From CAWAMR01 sp963783095 (GTDB lineage Bacteria > Planctomycetota > Planctomycetia > Gemmatales > Gemmataceae), in NCBI GenBank assembly GCA_963783095.1, contig CAWAMR010000002.1, forward strand, positions 186,001 through 250,000: DNA of 64,000 nucleotides, given 5' to 3'. Position numbers and translations under genes: made by a program. Of the stretch, positions 53,537 to 63,165 are shown one piece after another. The notes beneath the pieces are model-generated. The model was not told where the DNA came from, ran no database searches, and worked only from the letters and a program-made list of their open reading frames with translations. How positions within the stretch are numbered: position 1 is the first letter of the stretch; every line of letters starts with the position of its first letter.

Positions 53537-55792
53537 ATGAATTCGACTCTTCCCCGAGCTGAACGACGAAAGCAGGTTCGACTTCGACGGCGGCCATCTG
53601 GTTCATACCATCCAGCGCTATGAAGGAAACCTTAGTTACGTCATCAAAGATCCGGTTACTCTGAAATACTATCGTCTCTCGGAACAGGAGTATTTTGTCT
53701 TCTCGCACCTCGATGGTGTTCAAACTCTCGAGGATGTGCAAAAGGCGTTCGAACTTCGGTTTCGTCCCGATCGTGTAACGCTGGAGGAACTCGAGGGGTT
53801 TGCGCGCATCTGGTAACGGGGGGCCTGGTCCATCATGAGTCGCAGAACTCCGCCGACATTCTCTATGAGAAACGCGAAAAACAGCGCTGGACCAAGAAGT
53901 TTTCAGCGCTCACCAATATTCTGTACATCAAAATCCCGGTCATCGATCCGGATCGTGTGCTCACGGCGATGGTGCGCAGGCTTTCCTGGATTTTTACCAC
54001 CCGTTTTCTGATCCTCAGTGTCTCGTTCATGTTGTCCGCAGTGGCCCAGGTGACTTTGAAGTTTCAGGTTTTCTGGGACAAATTGCCGGCCTATCAAGAG
54101 TTTCTTCACTTTCACACGCTTCTGTACATGTGGTTGGCGATGGGGGTGGTGAAGATCATTCACGAATTCGGACATGGCCTCAGTTGCAAGGCGTTCGGCG
54201 GCGAATGTCATGAGATGGGCCTGCTTTTGATGTGCTTCTCGCCCGCCATGTATTGCAATGTCACCGATTCCTGGACAATGACGGACAAATGGAAGCGAAT
54301 CATTATCAGTTTCGCAGGCATTTATGTGGAATTGATCATCGCCGCGTTTTCCACATGGGTGTGGTGGTATACGCCGCACTGGCCGTTCGTCAACAATGTC
54401 GCCCTGTGCTTGATGGTTTTGTGCAGCATCAGCACCTTCATGTTCAACGCCAATCCTTTGATGCGATTTGATGGGTACTATATCCTGGCGGACTGGATGG
54501 AGGTTCCCAACCTGCGCGAACGAAGCGGCCGTTATCTCAACGATCGCTTTCAAGAGACGTGTCTGGGGATCGAGGTAACGCCCGAACGCTACATGGCGGC
54601 CTGGCGGCGCTGGTTCTTCGTGATCTACACGATCGCAAGCACGGTGTATCGCTGGGTGCTCACCGTCACCATTTTATTCTTTCTGGCCAAGTGGCTCAAA
54701 CCTTACAAGCTCGAAACGCTGAGCATTTTGTTGGCGATAGCGGCCATGGCGTCGCAATTCGGTTGGCCGCTCTATCGACTTATTCGCAACATTCGCAAAC
54801 GAGGACGGATGCCTGATATGAAACGAAATCGAGTGATTATCACGTGTACTGTGGGTGCCGGCTTGCTCGGGGCTTTCTTCTTTCTGCCCTTGCCGCTCAA
54901 TCGCGTGCGCGAAACGGGCCTGGTCCAGTTGCAGGAGAACGCCATCGCTCACGTGTACGTCGGCGAACCGGGCGGCTATCTGATGGTGCAATATATCCAG
55001 GATGGAGATTGGGTAGCGCGCGGCAAGGAACTCGCGACTTTCAGCAATCCCCAACAGGAAAGCAAAGTCGCACAGTTGCGCCACGACGTCGATTTGCTGG
55101 AAGAAAAGAAAAAGATGCTCCAGTCGCAGATAAAAACCGCGTCAACGAATGTTGAGTTGAAGAACCGCTACAAGACGGAATTATCGCAGGTGGCCGGGAA
55201 ACTAGGGGGTACGGTCAGAGAATGGGAGCGCGAAGCGAAGTTGCTGGAGGAACTCAAGGTTCTGCGCGCCCGCGCAGGGATGGTCATGGGCGCTCCGAAC
55301 AAGGACAAACAATTTCGCTACTGGGATAAATCGGAAGCCGAGAGGATTTGCAGCATCGGCGATCCGCTGAAATTGCGGATTCTGCTTCCCGTGACTCCCC
55401 CGCAATACCGCGAATTGAAAGAAAACCTCGCCGAACGCCAAAAAGAGCATCCAAACGACCAGGCCGAGTTGGACGTTTCGATACTCTTGTCGAACCGCTC
55501 CGACCATATTTATCGGGGCCGAGTGACGGTCCTGCCGGATTCCCATGAAACTAATGTACCGGTCGGCTTGACCTCCAAGGGTGGCGGCCCGCTGGCAACG
55601 AAAACTTCGCAAAACCCCAATATGCACGAGCCGGTGGCTCAAACCTATTTGGTTCAGGTGGAAGTTATGGATCCCGATTCGTCCATCACACCGGGAACCC
55701 TCGGGACCGTCAAGATTCACTTGCGCTGGCGTTCGGCAGCCTGGTGGTGCGGTCAGAAAATCGCATCGGCGCTGGATTGGGGTTTGTGGTGA
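53537..55792 (+). CDS. Membrane M50 site-2-type protease with PqqD-like and HlyD-like domains, two frameshifts
   Basis: Domain order: a short basic N-terminus, a PqqD-like domain (IQRYEGNLSYVIKDPVTLKY, FVFSHLDGVQTLEDVQKAFE), the metalloprotease core with the zinc motif in KIIHEFGHGLSCKAFGGECH and the third ligand in NPLMRFDGYYILADWM, several helices, then a HlyD-like barrel and coiled coil (HVYVGEPGGYLMVQYIQDGD, VDLLEEKKKMLQSQIKT). It ends with a beta domain (ITPGTLGTVKIHLRWRS). About 750 residues. The frame shifts near 53597 (RRRP to LVHTIQRYEG) and near 53806 (LEGFAR to HLVTGGLVHHES). Such proteins are known in planctomycetes as site-2 protease/efflux-adaptor hybrids, but substrate and role are undefined. 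It pairs with the upstream HlyD-WD40 gene. Confidence 0.87.
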
Positions 55793-55939
55793 TGGAATGT
55801 TTGCGATCAATACCCGGATAAACAACAACGGCGGTTCGACTGCAAGTGATGCCGCCGAAACGCCCTTCTTTGCTTGCATCCGTGTTTGCCTAACGCGACA
55901 ATATCCCGGTTGATCTTTTGACCAATCGGGAGCGAGTCC

Positions 55940-58900
55940 GTGCCTATCCCATCAAAGCCTCTGTTTCGTGCGGATGTTCTCCGGCAAAAACTCGCAGCGT
56001 TTACCCTTCCCTCATCGCTCAAAGGGAATCAGGATACCCTTGCCAAATGGCGGGATTTGATCCAATCGGGAACGATCGACTCTTTCAAAGAAGAGGCGAT
56101 TCTTCCCGATTTCGTTGAGGCTTTCTTCCGCGGGATGCTCGGCTACACCAATCCGGCGGATAATCCGGTTCGGCATACTCTTTCGCGCGAACAGCACGTC
56201 AAGGTCGGCGGCAAGTTCGCCGATGCCGCGATCGGCGTTTTTGGGTCGGGCCGGCCTCAGTTTATCGGAGTTCTCGAAGGCAAGGGGCCGCTCGATCCGC
56301 TCGACAAGCCGCACGCGGGCCGAAAGGTTTCCGCCGTGGAGCAAGCCTACAACTATGCCGTAAATTTGAAGTGTGACTGAATTATCATCACGAACTGCAA
56401 GGAAGTTCGGCTCTATTACAAGAGCAACGACCATGCCCATTTCGAGCGCTTCGATATCGCCCAGCTTGCCGACGATGAAGCGCTCTTGAAGAAGTTCATC
56501 TTCCTGCTGGGTGCGGAACGGGTGGTTCGCGGCGATGGTTCGAGCCATTTCCCCGAATTACTCAGCGAAGCGGAGAAGATCGGCTCGGAGGTCACTCTCG
56601 AATACTATCGGCAGTATGCCGACATTCGCCGGCAAGCCTTTGATAAACTGCGCACTGCCAATCCGACGATTGCACCGGCCTTGGTGCTGACCGCTGCCCA
56701 GAAGTTGCTCGACCGCATCCTCTTTTGCACCTTCAGCGAGAATCGCGGCCTGCTGCCGGCCGGCATCGTGACGCGGGCCTACCATCATGCCGACCCGTTC
56801 AATCCCCGTCCGATCTGGGAAAACTTTCGCGGGCTGTTCCGCTCCATCGACAAAGGCAACCTGGCGCTGAAGGTCGATGAATATAACGGCGGCTTGTTTG
56901 CCCTGGATGCCATCCTCGATGGTGGGCTTATCGTCCCCAACGATGTTTGCACTCTTTTCACGAAACTGGCGGACTACGACTACCGCGACGGCGGCGACGG
57001 CAGCGAGGGCAAACCCATCGACGTTGAGATTCTGGGACACATCTTCGAGCAATCGATCACCGATCTGGAACGCATCCACGATCAACTGGCCGGAAGAACT
57101 CGCGAAAATGATCCGACGCAGGGCCGTCGCAAGAAGGAAGGTGCGTTCTATACGCCCGCGTTCATCACCCGCTATATCGTCGCGCAAACTTTGAAGCCGA
57201 TTCTCGCCGAGCGTTTTGAGGCGTTGCAATCGAAGTATCGCGATGATTCGCCCGCGCCGGTTCGCAAGCTCTTTGAAGGCGACATGGATGAATTGCCCCT
57301 GAAGCTAAACAGGGAACAACGCAAAGCGCTGGAAGGATTCTGGGATGCCTGGCTGGACGAACTGGCCAAGATTCGCGTTCTCGATCCATCGTGCGGCAGC
57401 GGTGCCTTTTTGATTGAGACCTTCAATCAACTGCACGTTGAATACGATCGGGCGATCGCCATCTTGACGGAACTGCGCGGCATCGGCTCGCTGTACCATC
57501 CCGATTCGAGCATCTTGCAAAACAACCTGTACGGCGTCGATCTGAACGAGGAGGCGATCGAGATTTGCCGACTGAGTCTGTGGATCAAAACGGCCAAGCA
57601 CGGCGAGAAGTTGACGAGTCTGGATCACACGATCCGCATCGGCAACAGCGTGGTGAACGACCCCGCCATCGATCCGAAAGCCTTTGACTGGTCGGTGGCC
57701 TTTCCGGAAGTGTTCAGCAATGGCGGATTTGATGTCGTGGTCGGTAATCCGCCCTATATCCGGCAGGAATGGCTGACACAGTATAAGCCGCACTGGAAAG
57801 AAGCATTCGAGAGCTTTCACGGTGTCGCGGACATATTCACCTATTTTTATGAGCTTGGCGTTAAACTTCTTCGATCGGAGGGACGGGTCGGATTCATTAC
57901 ATCGGGTAGTTGGGTGCGCGAAATTTTGGGTCCGCCCTTCGTTCCTTCTTGGCCAAGAACGGTCGTCTTGAGTCAATGATCGATTTCGGCGAATACCAGC
58001 CATTTGAAGACGCAGAGATGATCCGACCGAGCATTGCCATTCTTCGCAAATCCAAACCGGGCGGATCAACGCGGCTGTTTAAGTGGCTGAGATCTGGGGA
58101 GCCACCAAAGAATCTATCCGAAGTGATACTGACTGCGCCGACGATGAAGACCGAAGATCTTGGTGAAGACACATGGGAACTGGAATCAGACGAAGTCCTG
58201 TCTCTTCGGAAGAAACTCTCTGCGCATGGTCGAACTCTGAAAAATCAGATCACAACGACGATTTACCGGGGAGTGGTGACGGGATTAAATGAAGTGTTCG
58301 TAATTGGGAGAGAAAAGAAGGAGGAATTGATTGCTTCTGACGCTCGTAGCGCGGAGCTAATAAAGCCGTTCATCCAAGGGACACACCTTCGACCTTGGTA
58401 CATCGAAGACTCAGAGGAATATCTCATTTTTTCTCGTCGACGGACAGATATCAACTCCTACCCTGCGATCCGCGAGTATCTGCTGACTCATCGAGAACAA
58501 CTCGAACCGAAGCCGGAGGATTGGGCTGGGAAGACGTGGCCCGGTCGAAAAGGTGGCGCTTATCAGTGGTTTGAGATTCAGGATACCGTCGATTACTGGA
58601 ACGCATTCGTCCAGCCCAAAATCGTGTGGCCGGACATTAGCAAACTTCCTCGTTTCAGCATGGATTTCGAGAACCGCTTTCTTGGTAACACTGGCTTCAT
58701 TATCCCAACAGACGACTATTTTTTGCTGGCAGTTCTGTCGTCGTGGGCCACTTGGTTCTTCATCAGCAAGACGGCTCAGCCCTTGCGACTGCGTGACAAT
58801 CGTTGGCAATATCGACTCTTCACGCAATTCATGGAAAACATTCCGATTCCTGAAGCACCGGTAACCGAACGGAACGCGATTGCCGATCTTTCGAGACGTT

Positions 58901-59271
58901 GTTGCGATCTTGGAATCCAGCGCTATCGTCTTGAAACCCAATTGCAGAAACGACTGACCAGTTCTTTCGGCAAAGTCGAGAACGGCGAAATTCAGGGGAA
59001 ACTAAACCAGAAGGCGGAAGAGTGGTGGGAACAACCCTTCATGGAACTCGGCACCGCGCTGAAGACGAGTTTCAAGCTCCGGAAGAACCCATTCCAAAAC
59101 CCGAAGACCGCCGATGAATGGGAACCCTACTTTCTCGGCAAGAAGGCCGAACGAGACACATTGACACGGCAACTCGACGACACCGAAGCTGAGATCAACG
59201 ACCGCGTATATCGGCTGTTCAACTTGACGAAGGCTGAAATCGCCTTGCTACAAAAAGAAGTGGAGCATTAA
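55940..59271 (+). pseudogene. Type IIG-like restriction-modification protein, in-frame TGA and one frameshift
   Basis: About 1110 residues if repaired, comparable to Eco57I/type IIG enzymes that combine a PD-(D/E)XK nuclease, an adenine methyltransferase and a specificity domain. Nuclease region: KFADAAIGVFGSGRPQFIGV then LEGKGPLDP, with D and EGK as metal ligands. Methyltransferase motif I is LDPSCGSGAFLIE, motif IV VVGNPPYIRQ. The C-terminal part is the target-recognition domain. Two lesions: TGA at 56378-56380 where homologues have tryptophan (NLKCD to IIITNCKEVRLYYK, same frame), and a one-base deletion near 57918 (GSWVRE to NFGSALRSFLAKNGR). The result is an inactive or badly sequenced gene. 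No partner genes are near, consistent with a single-protein system. Confidence 0.87.
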
Positions 59272-59362
59272 GGGCGTTCGGCGACCGTATGAACGCAGCC
59301 TATGGGGCGATGGCGGAAGCGGTTGCCTTCTAACCGAACGACTTAGGGTTCCGGTGTTCCTC

Positions 59363-59672
59363 TCAGGTCGCAGGCGGATTTCCCTTTCGGCTCGTTTTGG
59401 CGGGCTTTATTTCTACCTCCCCAACAAGGAATCTTGCTCGGAGATGCACAGGGCGCACAATGGCGACAATGACAATAACCGTAAAACACAACGTGGCAAA
59501 TATAAGAACAATCGGGTCGTCCCTTATCGTCTCCTGTATCGATGCGCCATTTCGAGTAGTGCCAATCGTTCCATGAAGCGATGGGCAGAAAGAAATCATC
59601 ATTCTTTGCACAGAATCCGTTTCGCTGCCTATCACCGTAAACGATGATTCCGGGCAACGGATATTCGCTCAC
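59363..59672 (-). CDS. Small membrane protein of unknown function, frameshift
   Basis: A GTG at 59672 opens a sensible sequence (SEYPLPGIIVYGDRQRNGFC, then LPIASWNDWHYSKWRI). It loses sense near 59545, after which another frame gives IRDDPIVLIFATLCFTVIVI, a transmembrane helix, and VRPVHLRARFLVGEVEIK to 59363. Joined length is about 100 residues. Low confidence: neither half is recognised, and joining is by likeness of character only. Confidence 0.35.
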
Positions 59673-59768
59673 CCATTAACCCAATTCTCTCGCACAAGTG
59701 AGGATCTTTGAAGCATTGATCCTCACCATTGAATACACCAAATTCGCACGGACAATCGGTTTACTTCT

Positions 59769-59919
59769 CTCGTTCCCACGCTCTGCGTGGTAACGCACGC
59801 CAGGGACGCTCTGCGTCACGGTGCCCGTGAAGGCAATGAATGCTGTGCAATCGCGTTTTCGATCGACCGGGACGCAGAGCGTCCCATCCTTGCGTTACCA
59901 CGCGGAGCGTGGGAACGAG
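59769..59919. repeat. Inverted repeat with two arm pairs
   Basis: The outer arms (59769-59797 beginning CTCGTTCCCACGCTCTGCGT, and 59891-59919) match with one mismatch. The inner pair GGGACGCTCTGCGTC / GACGCAGAGCGTCCC (59803-59817 and 59871-59885) is perfect. The element provides the stop and tail of the small ORF at 59816-60172. Confidence 0.87.
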
Positions 59920-60172
59920 CGGGCCTGTGCAATAGCGCCAAATAACTGAGAACACGGGAATACACCCATGCCGCCGCACAAGGAGAACCCACACATGCCA
60001 AAATGACGGCAAGAACCGACCCGAATAGCAGCGCAAACCATTGCCGATGCCTCTGGTCGTCCATCATTTGCCTTTGGTTGTCCATCTTTTCTCGCTGGCG
60101 AGAGCGCTCGAACGCCTTGTCGGACATACTGTCGAGCCTTTGCTCTTCTTTGGCAGTGGGCAATTTTCTCAT
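59816..60172 (-). CDS. Small membrane protein whose C-terminus is repeat-derived
   Basis: About 118 residues from the ATG at 60172. The first 60 are a charged helical stretch (DKAFERSRQREKMDNQRQMM) followed by a hydrophobic segment (WFALLFGSVLAVILACVGSP). Residues after about 85 (SHAPRGNARMGRSASRSIEN) are read from the inverted repeat at 59769-59919 and have no protein character. The repeat seems to have inserted into or next to the gene's end. Function unknown. Confidence 0.45.
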   Translation of the reverse strand: MRKLPTAKEEQRLDSMSDKAFERSRQREKMDNQRQMMDDQRHRQWFALLFGSVLAVILACVGSPCAAAWVYSRVLSYLALLHRPARSHAPRGNARMGRSASRSIENAIAQHSLPSRAP

Positions 60173-60862
60173 TGGAAGAACTCTCAATCTGGATGAATCA
60201 AACAGCTATCGGTAAATACACCAAACAACTGGGCAACCGCTTGATCCGCTGCTGCTCTCACTCTAACTCGTGGTCGGCTTCGTCCCAGCATTGCACGCGC
60301 CTTTTTTCTACCGGTAGAACGGAACTTTGATTTCCGTCTTCAAAATCCGAGTTTAGCAACGCGTATGGGCGGAACGAAATCACGCAACCGAGAAATTACC
60401 AAAACACCCCGGGCAAACGCCCATCCACATCATTTGGAGAGGGGCTCGCTTCATGATTTCCCCATGATGTTTGCTAATTGAGTTTGGATTCCATGCCATA
60501 ACTTAGCCATGCACGAAACTGGCTTCACGATTACGTCGCGAATTCCCAAATCCTACCAAAAAAATGGGGTAATTTACGCGTACAGGAACGAAGCTGGCTT
60601 CATGATTACCCAAGGATATTTGCTAATTGGCTAAGTCCTCATGGGATTTGTTGCGATGTAAGATTATGTCCTCCAAGCAGTTGCGTCGATCTAATAAGTA
60701 GCCGCCAATTAGACAGCAAAAAAACCGCGTATTTCCATCCATGAAACTTCGCAACGTTGTCCCATCGCAAGGGGAATTTGCAATCTGATTTAGTTACTTG
60801 TGCTAGAATGACGACCGATACAGACGGAGCAACGATCCGTTCTATCCTTGGGAATATCCCTC
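60173..60862. other. Gene-free stretch with imperfect direct repeats
   Basis: No credible gene; it is more A/T-rich than its surroundings by eye. Two 33-base imperfect copies occur at 60448-60480 and 60597-60629 (GCTTCATGATT ... TTTGCTAATTG, four mismatches), and a shorter related pair at 60513-60535 and 60588-60609 (ACGAARCTGGCTTCAYGATT). It may be a regulatory or origin-like region; nothing decides this. Confidence 0.5.
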
Positions 60863-61004
60863 CCAATTGGGGTGTAACCAGATTCTCTGGGGGTCGCCGG
60901 ATTCAATTGCGTAGCAGAATTCGCCAGAATTCGGGGCGGAGCGAAACCGAATTCTGGCGAATTCGGCTACACCCCCAGAGAATCTGGTTACACCCCCCAA
61001 TTGG
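60863..61004. repeat. Dispersed inverted-repeat element, copy B
   Basis: The outer arms GGTGTAACCAGATTCTCTGG... (60871-60894) and the complement (60971-60994) are perfect over 24 bases. The inner arms around GAATTC (60911-60933 and 60947-60970) match copy A at 23782-23846. On both outer sides lies CCAATTGG (60863-60870 and 60997-61004), which could be a target duplication or part of the palindrome itself. Confidence 0.9.
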
Positions 61005-61149
61005 AAAGTTCCGAAAGATGCCTTGCCTGCCTGGGAAGAACTGGTATGTCGTGCGCTGTTTTCGTTGCCGATGTCATGATTGATCGATTGTGGAGTCATT
61101 GTTCCAAGTTATCTTCGCCCCCGAATGGATCATCCCGCAGAGCACCTTC

Positions 61150-62037
61150 ATGAAAGCACAGCCGGGTTACTACAGTCTGATTCAATACTGCCCCGACGCT
61201 TCGCGCCTTGAAGCCGTCAATGTCGGGCTTGCGCTGCTTTGCCCCGCGCTCGACTATCTCGATGTCCAGCTCGCCCAGCATCATCGGCGGATCGCCAAGG
61301 TGTTCGGCAAAGAACACTTTCGTCCGAAATCGCTAGAGGCCGCAAAACAGGCAATCAAAACTCGCCTCACAATTCAGGCGGATCGTCCGCGCTCTCTGGA
61401 AGAGTTGCAAAAGTTCATCGATACGCGGGCCAACGATCTCCTGCTAACGCCGCCGCGACCAATCAAACTGATTCGAGAAGCGCCGATCGAACTTGCTGCT
61501 CTCTTTTAACAACTCGTCGAACCAAAGACCCCAAAAAAGCGAGAACGTGGAGCAAGGCTTGCTCCCGAACTGGAACAGATCTTTAAGTCGCTGACCGAAA
61601 AGGGACGTGCAACTTCCGACGTCGAAACCATTGTGCCCCTAACGGGAAAGAGATTACATTTTCCATACTCCTACAAGAACGGAAAAGTGAATTTGATCCG
61701 CCCGCAACAATTCGCGCGAACGGAAGGTTCCGCTGCGGATATGGCGATGAAACTCGCCATCGAAGGAGACCTCATCGCGAAGTACGGCAAGGATGCAGAA
61801 GGAGAAAAGCAAGTGGTTGTCGTGGCATCCTTCCCGGAAAAAAATGTTGCGGATGCGATTCTCCAGCGCGTGAAGGACGTGTTAGACGAATACCGGGTCC
61901 GAACGATCCTACCGAAAGAGGTCCACAACTTTGCCCAGCAGGTATTAGGCAGTGTTGACATTCGCTCAGGCAATTTACGGAACCTGCGAAAGGAGGCTTC
62001 GTCGGCCGCGAGATTTCGCCGCTTCCTTGATCGTTAA
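61150..62037 (+). pseudogene. DUF3037-like gene, nonsense mutation and IS insertion
   Basis: The start (ATG 61150) and N-terminal sequence (AQPGYYSLIQYCPDASRLEA, VNVGLALLCPALDYLDVQL) match DUF3037 proteins, small unknowns often next to HipA-like kinase genes; no such kinase is seen here. The frame meets a TAA at 61507-61509, exactly in phase (AALF stop QLVEPKTPKKRERG), then continues with RLHFPYSYKNGKVNLIRPQQ and VVVVASFPEKNVADAILQRV. Beyond 61947 the sequence belongs to the IS5-family element, so the reading to 62037 is insertion sequence. The gene is decayed. Confidence 0.75.
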
Positions 62038-62975
62038 GGGCTTCCCATTGTACGAAAAATATTCCACGCAGTTTCGGCATAGGTAAAGCTATTTCGCCTC
62101 GCCGGATTCCTACGATTGGTTGGCAGCCATGACGGTTGCCTTCAATCATGGAACCGAACACGCGAGGCTTGATACCCATGCTGCGACGACACGAAATCAG
62201 TGATGAGCAATGGAACATTATCAAGGACCACTTGCCGGGCAAGGAAGGCGATCCCGGTGCGACCGCTAAGGATAATCGCCTGTTCATCAACGCCATCTTT
62301 TGGATCGCCAAGACCGGCGCTCCTTGGCGTGATTTGCCGGAACGGTTCGGCCCGTGGAACAGCATGTTTCAGAGATTCAATCGCTGGTGCAAGAATGGCG
62401 TGTTCCCCAAAATCATGGATCTGTTGAAAGATCCCGACGTCGAAGTTTTGATGGTGGATTCCACGGTAATTCGTGCCCATCAGCATTCCGCAGGTGCCAA
62501 GGGCAGCAACGCCGAGGCCGAGTGCCTGGGACGCTCGCGCGGCGGATTCAGCACGAAGATTCACGTTTCGTGCAATGGTGTCGGCGAGCCTGTGAAGATT
62601 CTTCTGACGCCGGGCCAAAATCATGATGTCAAACAAGGACCGGCTCTGCTGGAAGGCAGCGATCCACAGAAAGTTCTCGCCGACAAGGGCTATGACAGCG
62701 ACGAGTTCGTGGCGACGATCGAAGCGAAGGGCGCGGAAGCAGTCATTCCGCCGCGCAGCAATCGCGTCGAACCACGCGAATACGACACAGAGACCTATAA
62801 GCAACGCAACATCGTGGAGCGGATGATCAATATCATGAAACAGTCCCGCCGAGTGGCAACGCGCTACGAGAAAACGGCACGAAATTTTCTGGGATTCGTG
62901 GCTTTCACCGCGCTCGTGACGCTGTTAACCTAAACCCAGCCTCTCCAGTTTCACGGCTGGAATGTCAACACTACC
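61948..62975 (+). mobile_element. IS5-family insertion sequence, about 1028 bp
   Basis: GGCAGTGTTGACATTC (61948-61963) and the complement of GGTAGTGTTGACATTC (62960-62975) form 16-base terminal inverted repeats with one mismatch. TA flanks both ends (61946-61947 and 62976-62977), as expected for the IS427-like IS5 group. It contains a single-frame transposase gene. The left end lies inside the DUF3037-like reading frame. The left non-coding part (230 bases before the ATG) is longer than usual, so the left boundary is less certain than the right one. Confidence 0.75.
62178..62933 (+). CDS. IS5-family (IS427-like) transposase
   Basis: A 251-residue DDE transposase in one uninterrupted frame; in many relatives it is split over two frames. 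N-terminal domain: HEISDEQWNIIKDHLPG, AIFWIAKTGAPWRDLPERFG and FQRFNRWCKNGVF. Catalytic part: VLMVDSTVIRAHQHSAGAK (first aspartate), VLADKGYDSDEFV (second), and RNIVERMINIMKQSRRVATR (glutamate region). The start at 62178 is preferred over the upstream ATG at 62136 because the conserved sequence begins there. Confidence 0.92.
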   Translation: MLRRHEISDEQWNIIKDHLPGKEGDPGATAKDNRLFINAIFWIAKTGAPWRDLPERFGPWNSMFQRFNRWCKNGVFPKIMDLLKDPDVEVLMVDSTVIRAHQHSAGAKGSNAEAECLGRSRGGFSTKIHVSCNGVGEPVKILLTPGQNHDVKQGPALLEGSDPQKVLADKGYDSDEFVATIEAKGAEAVIPPRSNRVEPREYDTETYKQRNIVERMINIMKQSRRVATRYEKTARNFLGFVAFTALVTLLT

Positions 62976-63101
62976 TAGCTGAAAGCGCATTGAACGGCGG
63001 TTCCCAAAAAGAGAATGCAGCCCAAGGGGAATGAAGGCAGTAGATAGGGTCAAATACCATGCGTCAAAGCCATGCGCCGGGATGTAGCTATCTTGAACAA
63101 C

Positions 63102-63140
63102 AAAAAAAGGTCAGTTGCACTTGGATGCAACTGACCTTTT
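63102..63140 (-). terminator. Intrinsic terminator of the alpha-2-macroglobulin gene
   Basis: The arms AAAAGGTCAGTTGCA (63105-63119) and TGCAACTGACCTTTT (63126-63140) are perfect, with a 6-base loop. On the minus strand a run of seven T follows. It lies 26 bases beyond the gene's stop. Confidence 0.9.
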
Positions 63141-63165
63141 GGCGAACTCATTCTCGCGGTGCTCT

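Noticed and set aside
56378..56380. TGA read as tryptophan (alternative genetic code)
   Set aside because: TGA is a normal stop for many intact genes here, such as glyA and coxA; one base change explains the single case.
60757..61083. 108-residue open frame around the dispersed repeat copy B
   Set aside because: Most of it is translated palindrome; no coding character outside.
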